A DNA stretch of 64,000 nt. Origin: S015-6 sp964384945. GTDB lineage: Bacteria > Desulfobacterota > DSWW01. The stretch covers positions 62,001 to 126,000 of the forward strand of contig CAYLMK010000002.1 in the NCBI GenBank assembly GCA_964384945.1, written 5' to 3'. Each line of letters opens with the position of its first letter. The stretch's first letter is position 1. Shown here piece by piece: positions 35,544 through 44,008 of this stretch. The notes under the pieces are model-generated. The model was not told the DNA's origin, ran no database searches, and saw only the letters and a list, made by a program, of their open reading frames with translations. The position numbers and the translations under genes were made by a program.

Positions 35544-36407
35544 ATGAGCGGGAAAGCGGTGCTGATCACAGGCTGTTCGTCCGGGATCGGGCTCGAGACG
35601 GCCCTCGTTCTGGCCGGCCGGGGCTTCGAGGTCTATGCCACGGTGCGGGACCCGGCCGGAAGCGCGCCGCTGCAGGCCGAGGCGGAGCGCAGGGGCGTGC
35701 ATCTGGAATGCCTGCAACTGGACGTCACCGATCCGCAGAGCATCCAACGGACCGTGGAGGCCGCGCAAGAGCGTTCGGGTGGCATCGAGGGGCTCGTCAA
35801 CAACGCCGGCGTCAACGTCCGCGGTTTCTTCGAGGATCTCTCCGAGGAGGAGATGCGTTCCGTCTTCTCGGTCAACGTATTCGGCTCCATGGCCGTCACC
35901 CGGGCCGTTCTGCCGAACATGCGGGCGCAGCGGCGCGGACGGATCGTGATGATGAGCTCCGTGGGCGCGAGGCTTCCGGCCCTGGGAAGCTCCGCCTATT
36001 GCTCGAGCAAGTTCGCCCTGGAGGGCTTCGCGCGGACCCTGGCGCAGGAGGTTTGGCCCTTCGGGATCCGGGTGAGCGTGGTTCAGCCGGGGTTCGTGGC
36101 GACCGAGCTCTTCGGCAGGAACCGCCGGATCGCCCGCCGGGCCGCGGACCCTGCCGGGCCCTATCGGGAATGGTTCCTGCGCCTGGAGGAGATGACCGAC
36201 CGCCTGGTGCGCTCGCCGCCCGCATCGACCGCCGATGTCGCGGAGGCGGTCTTCCGGGCGCTCACGGCCGGGCGCCCCCGCTCCACGTACGTGGTCGGGG
36301 GCCGGACCCGGGCGCTCATCGCCCTGAAACGCTATCTGCCCGGAGATCTCTTCGACCGCTTCTGGATGCGGGAGGCGGCGCGGAGAATCCAGAAGGCAAA
36401 ACCGTAG
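35544..36407 (+). CDS. Short-chain dehydrogenase/reductase 2
   Basis: A 287-residue classical SDR. TGCSSGIG at the N-terminus, NNAGVNVRGFFED, MSSVGARL, YCSSK catalytic pair, then VQPGFVATELF. The C-terminal tail with a TYVVGGRTRALIALKRYLPGDLFDRF segment matches SDR 1, a feature of SDRs acting on long-chain or membrane substrates. GGAGAGGC precedes the ATG. It lies 36 nt after the methyltransferase and 47 nt before the glycosyltransferase, in the same operon. Role in tailoring is inferred from context; the cofactor preference cannot be assigned firmly. Confidence 0.88.
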   Translation: MSGKAVLITGCSSGIGLETALVLAGRGFEVYATVRDPAGSAPLQAEAERRGVHLECLQLDVTDPQSIQRTVEAAQERSGGIEGLVNNAGVNVRGFFEDLSEEEMRSVFSVNVFGSMAVTRAVLPNMRAQRRGRIVMMSSVGARLPALGSSAYCSSKFALEGFARTLAQEVWPFGIRVSVVQPGFVATELFGRNRRIARRAADPAGPYREWFLRLEEMTDRLVRSPPASTADVAEAVFRALTAGRPRSTYVVGGRTRALIALKRYLPGDLFDRFWMREAARRIQKAKP

Positions 36408-36454
36408 TCGAGGAGGGATGCGCCCCGCGGGGACGGGCGGAGTGCAAGGACGTT

Positions 36455-37738
36455 ATGAGACGTTTTCTGTTCACCTTCTGGCCCTTCCCGGGCCACCTCC
36501 ATCCAAACATCGCCATCGCCCACGCACTGAAGGAGCGCGGCAACGAGGTGGCCTTCTACACCGGGACGCAGGCTAAAGAGAAGATCGAGGGAGAGGGGTT
36601 CGCCTTTTTTCCGTTCCGCCAGGTCGATGAACGCCACATCGACTCCCTCGTGTTCTCCCAGGACCGGGTGCCTTCGCTGATCCGCAAGCCCTTCCGCATG
36701 ATCGACCTCTACCGAGCCTGGCTCCTCGACACCGTCCCGGATCAGGTCACGGACCTGGAGCGGATCATCGGGGAGCGGCCCCCCGACGTCCTGGTGTGCG
36801 ATCCCACGTTCTGGGGCCCGTTCCTCATCCTGAGGGAGAAGGTCCGGTTCCCGGTGGCGATCTCTTCGTTCATTCCCGGCTGCATGATTCCGGGCCCGGA
36901 TGCGCCCCCCTGGGGCTTCGGGCTTCCGCGGCCCCGGGGGGTCATGACGAGGCTTGCGGCCCGGGCGGTCGAGGCCGCGAGCGAAGCGATCCTCACGGGG
37001 TTCCGTCGGGACGTGAACCGGATGCGAGGGAGGTACGGCCTTTCCCCCCTTCCGGGTTCTGTGAATGCCTTGACGGGCCGGGTGCCCCTCCATCTGATAC
37101 CGAGCGTACCGGAGCTCGACTACGAGCGCACGGATCTGCCCTCGTGCGTCCGGTATGTCGGGCCCTGTGTCTGGAACCGGGGGAGGAACGAGAGGCCGCC
37201 TGCCTGGCTCGACCGGATCCCGAGGGACCGGCCCTGGGTGCACGTGACCGAGGGTACGATGCACGCCCAGGCCCCTTTTGTCCTGCAGGCGGCCGGACGG
37301 GGGTTGGCAAACCTTCCGATGCAGGTCATCATGACCACAGGAAAGGACCGCGACCCATCCAAGCTCGACCTGGGGCCGCGGGCGCCGAACATACGCGTCG
37401 AACGCTGGGTGCCGCACAGCGACCTGCTCCCGCTCACGGACGTGCTCGTCACGACCGGAGGGGCGAGCACGGTTCTGGCCGGCCTCGCGACCGGCGTGCC
37501 CATGGTGATCGTACCCACCCAATGGGACAAGCCGGACAACGCGCAGCGTGTCGTGGAAGCGGGCGCGGGTCTGCGCCTCTCGCCGCGAAGGTGCACCCCG
37601 GCCCGGCTCAGGGCTGCTGTCGAACGGGTGCTTGCAGAGCCCTCGTTCCGTACGAACGCGCAGCGGATGGCCTCGGTCTTTTCCGGGTACGGGGGCGCAA
37701 GGATGGCGGCTGAACTTCTCGAAGGACTGTGCATCTAA
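36455..37738 (+). CDS. GT-B glycosyltransferase of the macrolide/UGT type (GT1-like)
   Basis: A 427-residue nucleotide-sugar glycosyltransferase. The N-terminal acceptor domain opens FTFWPFPGHLHPNIAIAHAL, the typical GHxxP entry of GT1 enzymes. The C-terminal donor domain has VERWVPHSDLLPLTDVLVTTGG and GVPMVIVPTQWDKPDNA, the family's donor-binding region with the usual D/Q pair near the end. No membrane segment. Such enzymes attach sugars to hydroxyls of lipids, macrolides or flavonoids. Here the acceptor is probably the lipid/polyketide hydroxyl left by the ketoreductase or an SDR, making the final product a glycolipid or glycosylated polyketide (inference). Confidence 0.87.
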   Translation: MRRFLFTFWPFPGHLHPNIAIAHALKERGNEVAFYTGTQAKEKIEGEGFAFFPFRQVDERHIDSLVFSQDRVPSLIRKPFRMIDLYRAWLLDTVPDQVTDLERIIGERPPDVLVCDPTFWGPFLILREKVRFPVAISSFIPGCMIPGPDAPPWGFGLPRPRGVMTRLAARAVEAASEAILTGFRRDVNRMRGRYGLSPLPGSVNALTGRVPLHLIPSVPELDYERTDLPSCVRYVGPCVWNRGRNERPPAWLDRIPRDRPWVHVTEGTMHAQAPFVLQAAGRGLANLPMQVIMTTGKDRDPSKLDLGPRAPNIRVERWVPHSDLLPLTDVLVTTGGASTVLAGLATGVPMVIVPTQWDKPDNAQRVVEAGAGLRLSPRRCTPARLRAAVERVLAEPSFRTNAQRMASVFSGYGGARMAAELLEGLCI

Positions 37739-37746
37739 CGTAGATC

Positions 37747-39807
37747 ATGCGAAGATTCCTCAGAGATTGGATCACGGTCGGGCTCGGGCTGGCGGCGCTC
37801 GCCGTCTCCTGCGGAGACTCGCAGGTCGCCCCGGGCCCGGCCGGGGGCGGCGAGGAGCCCGTCCTGGTGGACCGACCCCTGTTCCGCGACGAATTCACCG
37901 AGGCGGCCGAACAGGGCTTCGGAGACCGGCACAACTCCAAGGCGTGGTCCATGATCTGGTGGAAGGAGAAGGTCTTTGTAGGAACGGCGCGGGCCCACAA
38001 GTGCGTGCAGGACGCGGCCCTGGCCTTCCGGGTCGGGGGCGTCTTCAAGTATCCTTCCAAGGACCCGGACCTGGAATGCACCGAGATGTGGCAGGATCTT
38101 CCCCTGCGGGCCGAGATCTGGGCCCTCACGCCGGAGACGGAGACCTGGGAGCGCGTCTTCCAGTCTCCCGAGGACCTCGAGATCGAGGGTTACCCGGGCA
38201 AGTTCACGGCCCGGGACATCGGCTTCCGGGACATGGCGCTTTTCACCGACCCGGAGGACGGTGTGGAACGGCTTTACGTGGACGGCGTCTGCTCGGAGAC
38301 GATCAACCCGGACATCGGCCCGCCACGCATCCTCCGCTCCGAGGACGGGATCGCGTTCGCCCCGGTCCCCCAGGATCCGGGGACGGCCCTGGGCGACCTC
38401 GGCTTCAAGCAGGCCAGCATGCGGAGCATGACCGCATACGACGGCCGCCTGTTCGTCGTGATCGGCGAGGTTCGCGGAAACGGAGTCCTGTACGAGGCCC
38501 GGAACCCTTCGGGCGGGAACGACAACTTCCGCAAGGTGAGCCCTCCCGGGATGCAGATTTACGAGATGTGCACGTACAACGGGTATCTCTACCTCGGGCT
38601 CCTGCAGGACGACCCCCGCGAGGGCTATTTCGTCGTCAAGACCAAGGCAACGGGAGAGCCGCCCTACAAGTTCACGCCCGTGGTCACCCGGGGAGGGCAT
38701 CTCAAGCCCATCCCCAGCAACACGGTGGTCAGCATGTGCCCGTTCCGGGGCAGGCTCTACGTGGGCACGGACAAGCCCGCGGAGATCATCCGGATCAACC
38801 CGGACGACACATGGGACCTCGTCGTCGGGGCGGCCCGCGAGACGCCTCAGGGCTGGAAGGCCCCGCTGAGCGGGATGTACGCAGGGTTCAACTGGGTCTT
38901 CAACGAGCACATCTGGCGGATGGCCGAGCACGAGGGCTGGCTCTATGTCGGCACGAACGATCTGACGAGCCTGAACATGAAGAACTGGCCGATCATGGAC
39001 GGCCCTTATCTTGGAGAGTTGCTCAGGAGCCAGCAGGGCTATGACCTGGCCGCGACGCGGGACGGGGTGCATTACACGATCATCGACCGCACCGGCTTCG
39101 GAGACGGGCTCGAGATCGGCATCCGCTGCTTCGTCCCCACGCCGTTCGGGCTCTACTTCGGCACGTCGAACCCGTATTACGGCCTTCGCATCTGGAAAGG
39201 ACGTTACAGCCGCGCCGACAATGAGGTCGCTCCCCCCCTGCGCCTCGAAGGAGAGCCGGCCGGGAATTCCACGCTCCTCTCCTGGGACCATCCGGGCGGG
39301 GCGGATCTCTTCCGCATCTTCCGCGCATCCGGAAACGGCCCCCCGGTCGAGATCGGCGCGACGGCGGAGAAGGTCTTCGCGGACGAGTCGATCGAAACCC
39401 GCTACAATACCTACTACGTCACGGCGGAGAAGGCCGGAGGCGACCCCTCCCGGCCGTCCAATACGCTCATCCTGCCTTCGCTCGCGCCGGCCGCGACCTG
39501 CGGCCGGGCAAGGGACCAGGTCCTCGGCCTCGGAGAGAGGGGGAAGTTCGGCTCGCCCGGCGACGAGGACTGGGTGCTGGACCACCTGGCCCGCGCCGAA
39601 GATGCCGTCCGCCTCCGGCGGCTTGCGGAGGCGGAAACCATCCTTCTGCGGGTTCGCGAGCGGGCCGGAACGAACAAGGGCGCACAGGAAGGAGCCCCGA
39701 TGCTGGAGCCCTACTGCGCGGAGGACCTCGAGGTCACCCTGCGCAAGCTGATTCAGCGAGTATGGCTCGTGAAGGCGGGCCTCCTGCTTCCGGAGGATCT
39801 CGGCTAG
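37747..39807 (+). CDS. Predicted lipoprotein with propeller-like repeats and C-terminal Fn3-like region
   Basis: A 686-residue exported protein of unknown function. The N-terminus has a lipobox-type end (LAALAVSC, Cys22) after a hydrophobic segment, so it should be lipid-anchored. The body has repeated strands of the form DGRLFVVIG, NGYLYLGLL, RGRLYVGTD, EGWLYVGTN and FGLYFGTSN, spaced as in beta-propellers. About residues 490-580 resemble a fibronectin III domain (LLSWDHPGGADLFRIFRA...YYVTAEK). Several Cys (KCVQD, LECTEM, VCSET) may form disulfides. It starts 8 nt after the glycosyltransferase stop, so it is part of the operon. It could bind or display the product at the cell surface, but nothing in it shows an enzyme. 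Confidence 0.65.
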   Translation: MRRFLRDWITVGLGLAALAVSCGDSQVAPGPAGGGEEPVLVDRPLFRDEFTEAAEQGFGDRHNSKAWSMIWWKEKVFVGTARAHKCVQDAALAFRVGGVFKYPSKDPDLECTEMWQDLPLRAEIWALTPETETWERVFQSPEDLEIEGYPGKFTARDIGFRDMALFTDPEDGVERLYVDGVCSETINPDIGPPRILRSEDGIAFAPVPQDPGTALGDLGFKQASMRSMTAYDGRLFVVIGEVRGNGVLYEARNPSGGNDNFRKVSPPGMQIYEMCTYNGYLYLGLLQDDPREGYFVVKTKATGEPPYKFTPVVTRGGHLKPIPSNTVVSMCPFRGRLYVGTDKPAEIIRINPDDTWDLVVGAARETPQGWKAPLSGMYAGFNWVFNEHIWRMAEHEGWLYVGTNDLTSLNMKNWPIMDGPYLGELLRSQQGYDLAATRDGVHYTIIDRTGFGDGLEIGIRCFVPTPFGLYFGTSNPYYGLRIWKGRYSRADNEVAPPLRLEGEPAGNSTLLSWDHPGGADLFRIFRASGNGPPVEIGATAEKVFADESIETRYNTYYVTAEKAGGDPSRPSNTLILPSLAPAATCGRARDQVLGLGERGKFGSPGDEDWVLDHLARAEDAVRLRRLAEAETILLRVRERAGTNKGAQEGAPMLEPYCAEDLEVTLRKLIQRVWLVKAGLLLPEDLG

Positions 39808-39863
39808 GAGGCGCTGCGCGGGAGAAACGCAGGCACGGACAATAAAGGAAACGCGAGGTCAAC

Positions 39864-41186
39864 GTGGACGAGAAACTCAATGTGCTCATGATCACGATCG
39901 ACTCCCAGAGGGCCGATCATCTCGGCTGTTACGGATACGGATACGACACCAGCCCGACCCTGGACAGGCTGGCTGCGGAGGGTGCCCTGGCCGAAAGTCT
40001 CTACTGTTCCGCAATTCCGACCCATCCGTCCTACACGACCCTGTACACCGGCCAGCATGCGATCCGCCACAAGGTCGTGGCCCACGCGGGAAAGAACGTC
40101 CTGTCCCGGGAGGCGCCGTTTCTGCCCGAGTTCTTCATGGAGGAAGGCTACAACACCTGCGCGGCGGACAATCTCATGCGTGCGCGCCTCTGGTTCGGAC
40201 GGGGCTACGAGTTCTACCTCGATTCGAGCATACGGCGCCCCCTCGTGGTAAACATCACCTGCGAGGACATCCATCACCGGGTTCTTCCCTGGCTCCGCAT
40301 GCACGCGGGCGAACCCTTCTTCCTCTTCCTCCACTACTGGGACCCCCACTATCCCTACACGCCCCCACCCGCCTACCGGCACCTGTTCTATGCGGGAGGA
40401 AACCCGACGGATCCGGAGAATCACGCCCTCGACAAATGGTGGGACTATCCTTTCGGAATGATCGCGCGGGACACCTGGCTCCGCACCCCCGAGGGCCCCA
40501 TCACGGACCCGGAGTACGTGCGGGCCCTGTACAACCAGGAGACCCGTTACCTCGACGACCAACTCGCCGAGCTGCTCGCCGCCGTCGACGACCTGGGGCT
40601 CGCCGAAAACACCCTCGTGCTCGCCGTGGCCGACCACGGCGAGAGCATGACCGAGCACGGGATCTTCTACGAACACCACGGACTCTACGACTGCGTTCTT
40701 CATATACCGCTCATCGCCCGCCTGCCGGGTCGGATCCGGCCGGGTCTCAGGCTTCCCCAAACCTTGCAGATGCAGGATGTGGCCCCCACCGTGCTGGAGG
40801 CCGCGGGCCTGCCGATCCCGCAGGAGATGGACGGCAGGAGCTTCTGGCCTCTCCTGACGGGCGAGTCCGAGGAGGGCGGAACCGACCGGGTCGTCAGCCT
40901 GGAGAGCAGCTGGCAGTCCAAGTGGAGCCTGCGCACGGCAGGGTACAAGTTCATTCTGTCCCGCGTGCCGGACTTCTACGGCAATCCGATGCGGGAACTC
41001 TACGACCTGGGCAAGGACCCGCACGAGGAGAAGAACATCGCCGAGGAGGAATCGAAGATCGCCGGGGCCATGGAAGAAGAGCTGGAGGCATGGATCGCCG
41101 AGAGGCTCAAGGAACTCGGCGACGCCCAGGATCCCCTCGTGGAGCACGGCATCAGCCTGCTGGAGGGGGAATGGGACGGCACGTGA
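39864..41186 (+). CDS. Sulfatase-fold enzyme with Thr at the formylglycine position
   Basis: A 440-residue alkaline-phosphatase-superfamily enzyme. Metal residues: ITIDSQRADHLGCYG (Asp13) and VADHGESMTEHG; it also has the sulfatase-like ELYDLGKDPHEEKN near the end. Sulfatases need CxPSR or SxPSR, where Cys/Ser becomes formylglycine; here the site reads THPSYTTLYTG (Thr53, and Tyr57 in place of Arg). Thr is the nucleophile in phosphodiesterases and phosphoethanolamine transferases of the fold, so this is more likely a phospho- than a sulfo-transferring or hydrolysing enzyme. No signal peptide is seen. GTG start at 39864 after CGAGG. Placed between a lipoprotein and an NTF2-like protein in the lipid operon; substrate unknown. 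Confidence 0.78.
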   Translation: MDEKLNVLMITIDSQRADHLGCYGYGYDTSPTLDRLAAEGALAESLYCSAIPTHPSYTTLYTGQHAIRHKVVAHAGKNVLSREAPFLPEFFMEEGYNTCAADNLMRARLWFGRGYEFYLDSSIRRPLVVNITCEDIHHRVLPWLRMHAGEPFFLFLHYWDPHYPYTPPPAYRHLFYAGGNPTDPENHALDKWWDYPFGMIARDTWLRTPEGPITDPEYVRALYNQETRYLDDQLAELLAAVDDLGLAENTLVLAVADHGESMTEHGIFYEHHGLYDCVLHIPLIARLPGRIRPGLRLPQTLQMQDVAPTVLEAAGLPIPQEMDGRSFWPLLTGESEEGGTDRVVSLESSWQSKWSLRTAGYKFILSRVPDFYGNPMRELYDLGKDPHEEKNIAEEESKIAGAMEEELEAWIAERLKELGDAQDPLVEHGISLLEGEWDGT

Positions 41187-41227
41187 GGGGAAACGAAAAA
41201 CGGCGGAAGGGAAACGAGGTGAATCCG

Positions 41228-41599
41228 ATGGATGAGAACCAGGCCCTCAAGAAGGTGTTGGACGATTACATCGAGGCATTCGAGGCAAAGGACCTGCAAA
41301 GGTGCCTTTCCTTTTTCCACGAGGACGCGCACCTCCAGTTTGCGACGGGCCACTTTCCCGGGATCAAGCAGATCGAGCAATGGCACAAGGACCGCTTCAA
41401 GGGCGGGATGCGGCTGGTGGAGATCGAGGGAATGGAGTTCCAGGGAAACAAGCTGATCGTGCACGCGGTGGTGACGAGCCCCCGGCTGAAGCTGGTGAGG
41501 ATCAAGGATCTCCGAGGAATCGGCACCTTCGTGATCGAAGACGGAAAGTTCAAGGAGTATCGCATGGAGCTCCGCAAGGGGTACCGTTTCCACATTTGA
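41228..41599 (+). CDS. NTF2/SnoaL-like small protein
   Basis: A 123-residue protein with the cone-shaped NTF2-like fold pattern: an N-terminal helix VLDDYIEAFEAKDLQRCLSFF, EDAHLQFATG, an IKQIEQWHKDRF helix and alternating strands to the C-terminus. Family members are polyketide cyclases, isomerases or dehydratases, or non-catalytic binders. His and Asp residues near the pocket (FFHEDAHLQF) are compatible with catalysis, but no specific SnoaL catalytic set can be confirmed. The ATG at 41228 has GAGGTGA upstream; an in-frame GTG at 41219 is possible. Its location in a PKS-type locus favours a role on a polyketide or lipid intermediate. Confidence 0.72.
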   Translation: MDENQALKKVLDDYIEAFEAKDLQRCLSFFHEDAHLQFATGHFPGIKQIEQWHKDRFKGGMRLVEIEGMEFQGNKLIVHAVVTSPRLKLVRIKDLRGIGTFVIEDGKFKEYRMELRKGYRFHI

Positions 41600-41672
41600 C
41601 GGCCCGGGCCCGGCCCGGATGATCCGTGCGGGAAGATGCGCCGGCCGGGGCCGGGAAGGATCGAGACGAAAA

Positions 41673-42839
41673 ATGCGAAGCAAGGTTCCGCTTCGGTATG
41701 CAATCAAGATGCTGGGCACGCCTGAGTTTCTCAGGTTCTCCCTGGGCTTCGCGCTGCGAAAACGACTGACGGCCCGATTCGATTACAACCGCGCTGACGG
41801 CGTCAGCAAGCCGATGAGGCAGGTGAACCTCAAGATCACGAACGCTTGCAACCTCCGGTGCAAGACCTGCGCCCAATGGGGGGAGGCCGGCTACATGATC
41901 GGCCAACCCACATCCGTGGTCAGGGAAACGGTCCCTCTGGCGGCCTACCAACGGATGGTGGACGACATCGCTCCCATCAAGCCCTGGATCTATATCTGGG
42001 GAGGAGAGCCTTTCCTCTACCCGGACCTCCTTCCCCTGCTCCGCACCATGAAACAGAGGGGCCTGATCGGCTCGGTGGTGACCAACGGCTATTTTCTGGC
42101 CCAACACGCGGAAGAAATCGTGGATATCGGCTGGGATTCCCTGGCCCTCTCCCTGGACGGAACGCGGGAACTCCACGACTCGATCCGGGGCATCGACGGC
42201 ACCTTCGACCGCCTGGCCAAGGCGATCGCAACCGTCCGGGAGGTGAAGAAGAGGCGCCGGAGCCGCAAGCCCCACATCACGCTCGTCACCACGGTGAGCA
42301 AGGAGAATGCGGATCACCTCGATGAGATCGTCGATCTGGGTGAGGCGATGGGAGCCGACCTCATGCTCCTTTATTACGCCTGGTTCACGACCGAGGAGAT
42401 CGGCCGCCGCCACGAAGAAGTCCTCCGAAGGAAACTCGCGATCACGCCCAAGGCCTGGAAAGGCTATCTGTGGAGCTTCGACGAGATCGACCCGCAGGCC
42501 GTCGTCCGGAGCGTGAAGCGAATCCGGAGCGTGAAACGGAGCATGCCCGTCTTCACGATACCCGACCTCAGATTCGAAGAGATCCCCCGCTACTACGCCG
42601 AGCCGGCGCATCTGTTCGGCTATGACCGGTGCATCTATCCGTGGATCGTGACGGAGATCATGCCCAACGGGGACGTGGCCACCTGCCGGGACTTTCCGGA
42701 TGTGGTCTGCGGAAACATGCAGGAGCAGAGCATCCTGGAGATCTTCAACAACGAAAAATACAGAAGGTTCAGGAAGGCCCTGAAGGAAGAGGGGACGTTT
42801 CCCATATGTGCCCGCTGCTGCGGGCTCATGGGCTGGTAG
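41673..42839 (+). CDS. Radical SAM enzyme with SPASM-like C-terminal Cys cluster
   Basis: A 388-residue [4Fe-4S]/SAM enzyme. The radical SAM motif is CNLRCKTC (Cys59, Cys63, Cys66); downstream are WGGEPFLYPDL, TNGYFL and LSLDGTRELHDSIRG, typical of the fold. The last 70 residues have additional Cys in a SPASM-like pattern (CIYPW, CRDFPDVVCGN, CARCCG) that would bind one or two auxiliary clusters. SPASM enzymes modify peptides, sugars or small molecules; related proteins occur in lipid and cell-envelope loci. No short precursor-peptide gene is visible nearby, so a RiPP role is less likely than lipid or sugar modification. GATCGAGACG lies before the ATG, a weak ribosome site. Confidence 0.85.
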   Translation: MRSKVPLRYAIKMLGTPEFLRFSLGFALRKRLTARFDYNRADGVSKPMRQVNLKITNACNLRCKTCAQWGEAGYMIGQPTSVVRETVPLAAYQRMVDDIAPIKPWIYIWGGEPFLYPDLLPLLRTMKQRGLIGSVVTNGYFLAQHAEEIVDIGWDSLALSLDGTRELHDSIRGIDGTFDRLAKAIATVREVKKRRRSRKPHITLVTTVSKENADHLDEIVDLGEAMGADLMLLYYAWFTTEEIGRRHEEVLRRKLAITPKAWKGYLWSFDEIDPQAVVRSVKRIRSVKRSMPVFTIPDLRFEEIPRYYAEPAHLFGYDRCIYPWIVTEIMPNGDVATCRDFPDVVCGNMQEQSILEIFNNEKYRRFRKALKEEGTFPICARCCGLMGW

Positions 42840-42878
42840 AGAACACACGAAATCAGGCATCACCCCGAGGAGATTTCC

Positions 42879-43952
42879 ATGATCGGGTCGTACAGGTTCG
42901 CCTTTCTGTGGGTCGCCCTGCTTTTGCTGTTGCCGTCCCGTGGCGGGTCCGCCCCGCCTTCCCCGCCCCGGCAGCCGCAGACCGGCCCGGGCGGCAGCAC
43001 ATACGCGCACGCGGCAGTGACCGAAAACGGTCCCTACTATGCCGCCGGTCACAGCGGCCAGGAAGACTACCTCTATTATCTCTACGAACCGAGCCAGCCG
43101 CTCCCTCCGGAGGCCCCGGTCGTCCTTTTCCTCCACGGCTTCAACGCGCTCGAGCCCAGGAGCTACGGGGCGTGGATCGACCACCTGGTGAAGAAGGGAT
43201 ACACCGTCGTCTGGGTTCGCTACCAGGCAAGCAATCTGACCTTCCCCTGGTTCTTCGCAAATCACGCCCTCGCGGCCTGGAAGGACGCCCTGGAGCGTCT
43301 CGACACGGAACCGGCCCACGTGCGGCCGGAGAGGGACTACAAGGGCCTCTACCAGACGGCCTTCGTCGGGCACTCGGCAGGCGCGTATCTGGCCGCGAAC
43401 CTGGCCGCCATGGCGGCCAACGAGACGAACGGCATCCCGGAACCCTACGCGGTGGTGGCCGTCGAACCGGGGGGGCTCGACATCATTCCGAAGGGCCCGC
43501 TCTCGAGAATGGATGACGACACGAAATTCATCGTCGTGGTCGGCAATCACGACGATGTGGTCTGCAAGTCCACGGCGGTCTTCCTGTGGAACGCGGTGGC
43601 CTCGGTGCCGCCGGTAAACAGGGACTTCCTGCTGGTTCGCTCGGACAACCACGGGTCGCCGGAGATGATCGCACACCACTATTTCCCCGCTACGCTCGGC
43701 TTTACCTCCGAGGCCGAGGGACTGGACGCCCTCGACTTCTTCGTGACCTTCAAGCTCTCCGTGGGAGCGCTGCGGTGCGCCTGGAAAGGGGTGGACTGCG
43801 AATACGCCGTCGGCAAGGGAAGCCCGGAGCAGATCTTCATGGGCGAGTGGAGTGACGGCCAGCCGGTCAAGCCCATGGAGTGGATCGAGGATCCGAACCG
43901 GCTCGAAACGGTCTGCGAGGACCCTGTCCCGCCCGGAGCCTGCTCGCCTTGA
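42879..43952 (+). CDS. Exported alpha/beta hydrolase 2
   Basis: A 357-residue hydrolase with a signal peptide (hydrophobic about residues 7-19, then a Pro-rich linker). Catalytic elements: oxyanion loop FLHGFNA, nucleophile elbow GHSAGA (Ser166), a GNHDDVV segment for the acid and SDNHGSP for the His. It resembles exported esterase/lipase or dienelactone-type hydrolases. Cys residues in the C-terminal part (ALRCAWKGVDC, VCED, GAC) suggest disulfides after export. GAGGAGATTTCC precedes the ATG. It lies 39 nt after the radical SAM gene and 56 nt before the transporter. It may hydrolyse an ester in an exported lipid; inference. Confidence 0.78.
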   Translation: MIGSYRFAFLWVALLLLLPSRGGSAPPSPPRQPQTGPGGSTYAHAAVTENGPYYAAGHSGQEDYLYYLYEPSQPLPPEAPVVLFLHGFNALEPRSYGAWIDHLVKKGYTVVWVRYQASNLTFPWFFANHALAAWKDALERLDTEPAHVRPERDYKGLYQTAFVGHSAGAYLAANLAAMAANETNGIPEPYAVVAVEPGGLDIIPKGPLSRMDDDTKFIVVVGNHDDVVCKSTAVFLWNAVASVPPVNRDFLLVRSDNHGSPEMIAHHYFPATLGFTSEAEGLDALDFFVTFKLSVGALRCAWKGVDCEYAVGKGSPEQIFMGEWSDGQPVKPMEWIEDPNRLETVCEDPVPPGACSP

Positions 43953-44008
43953 GGCCCCTTACGGCCGGCATCCGGCGCCTCTGGGAAGGGACGCGAGGAA
44001 GAGAATCC

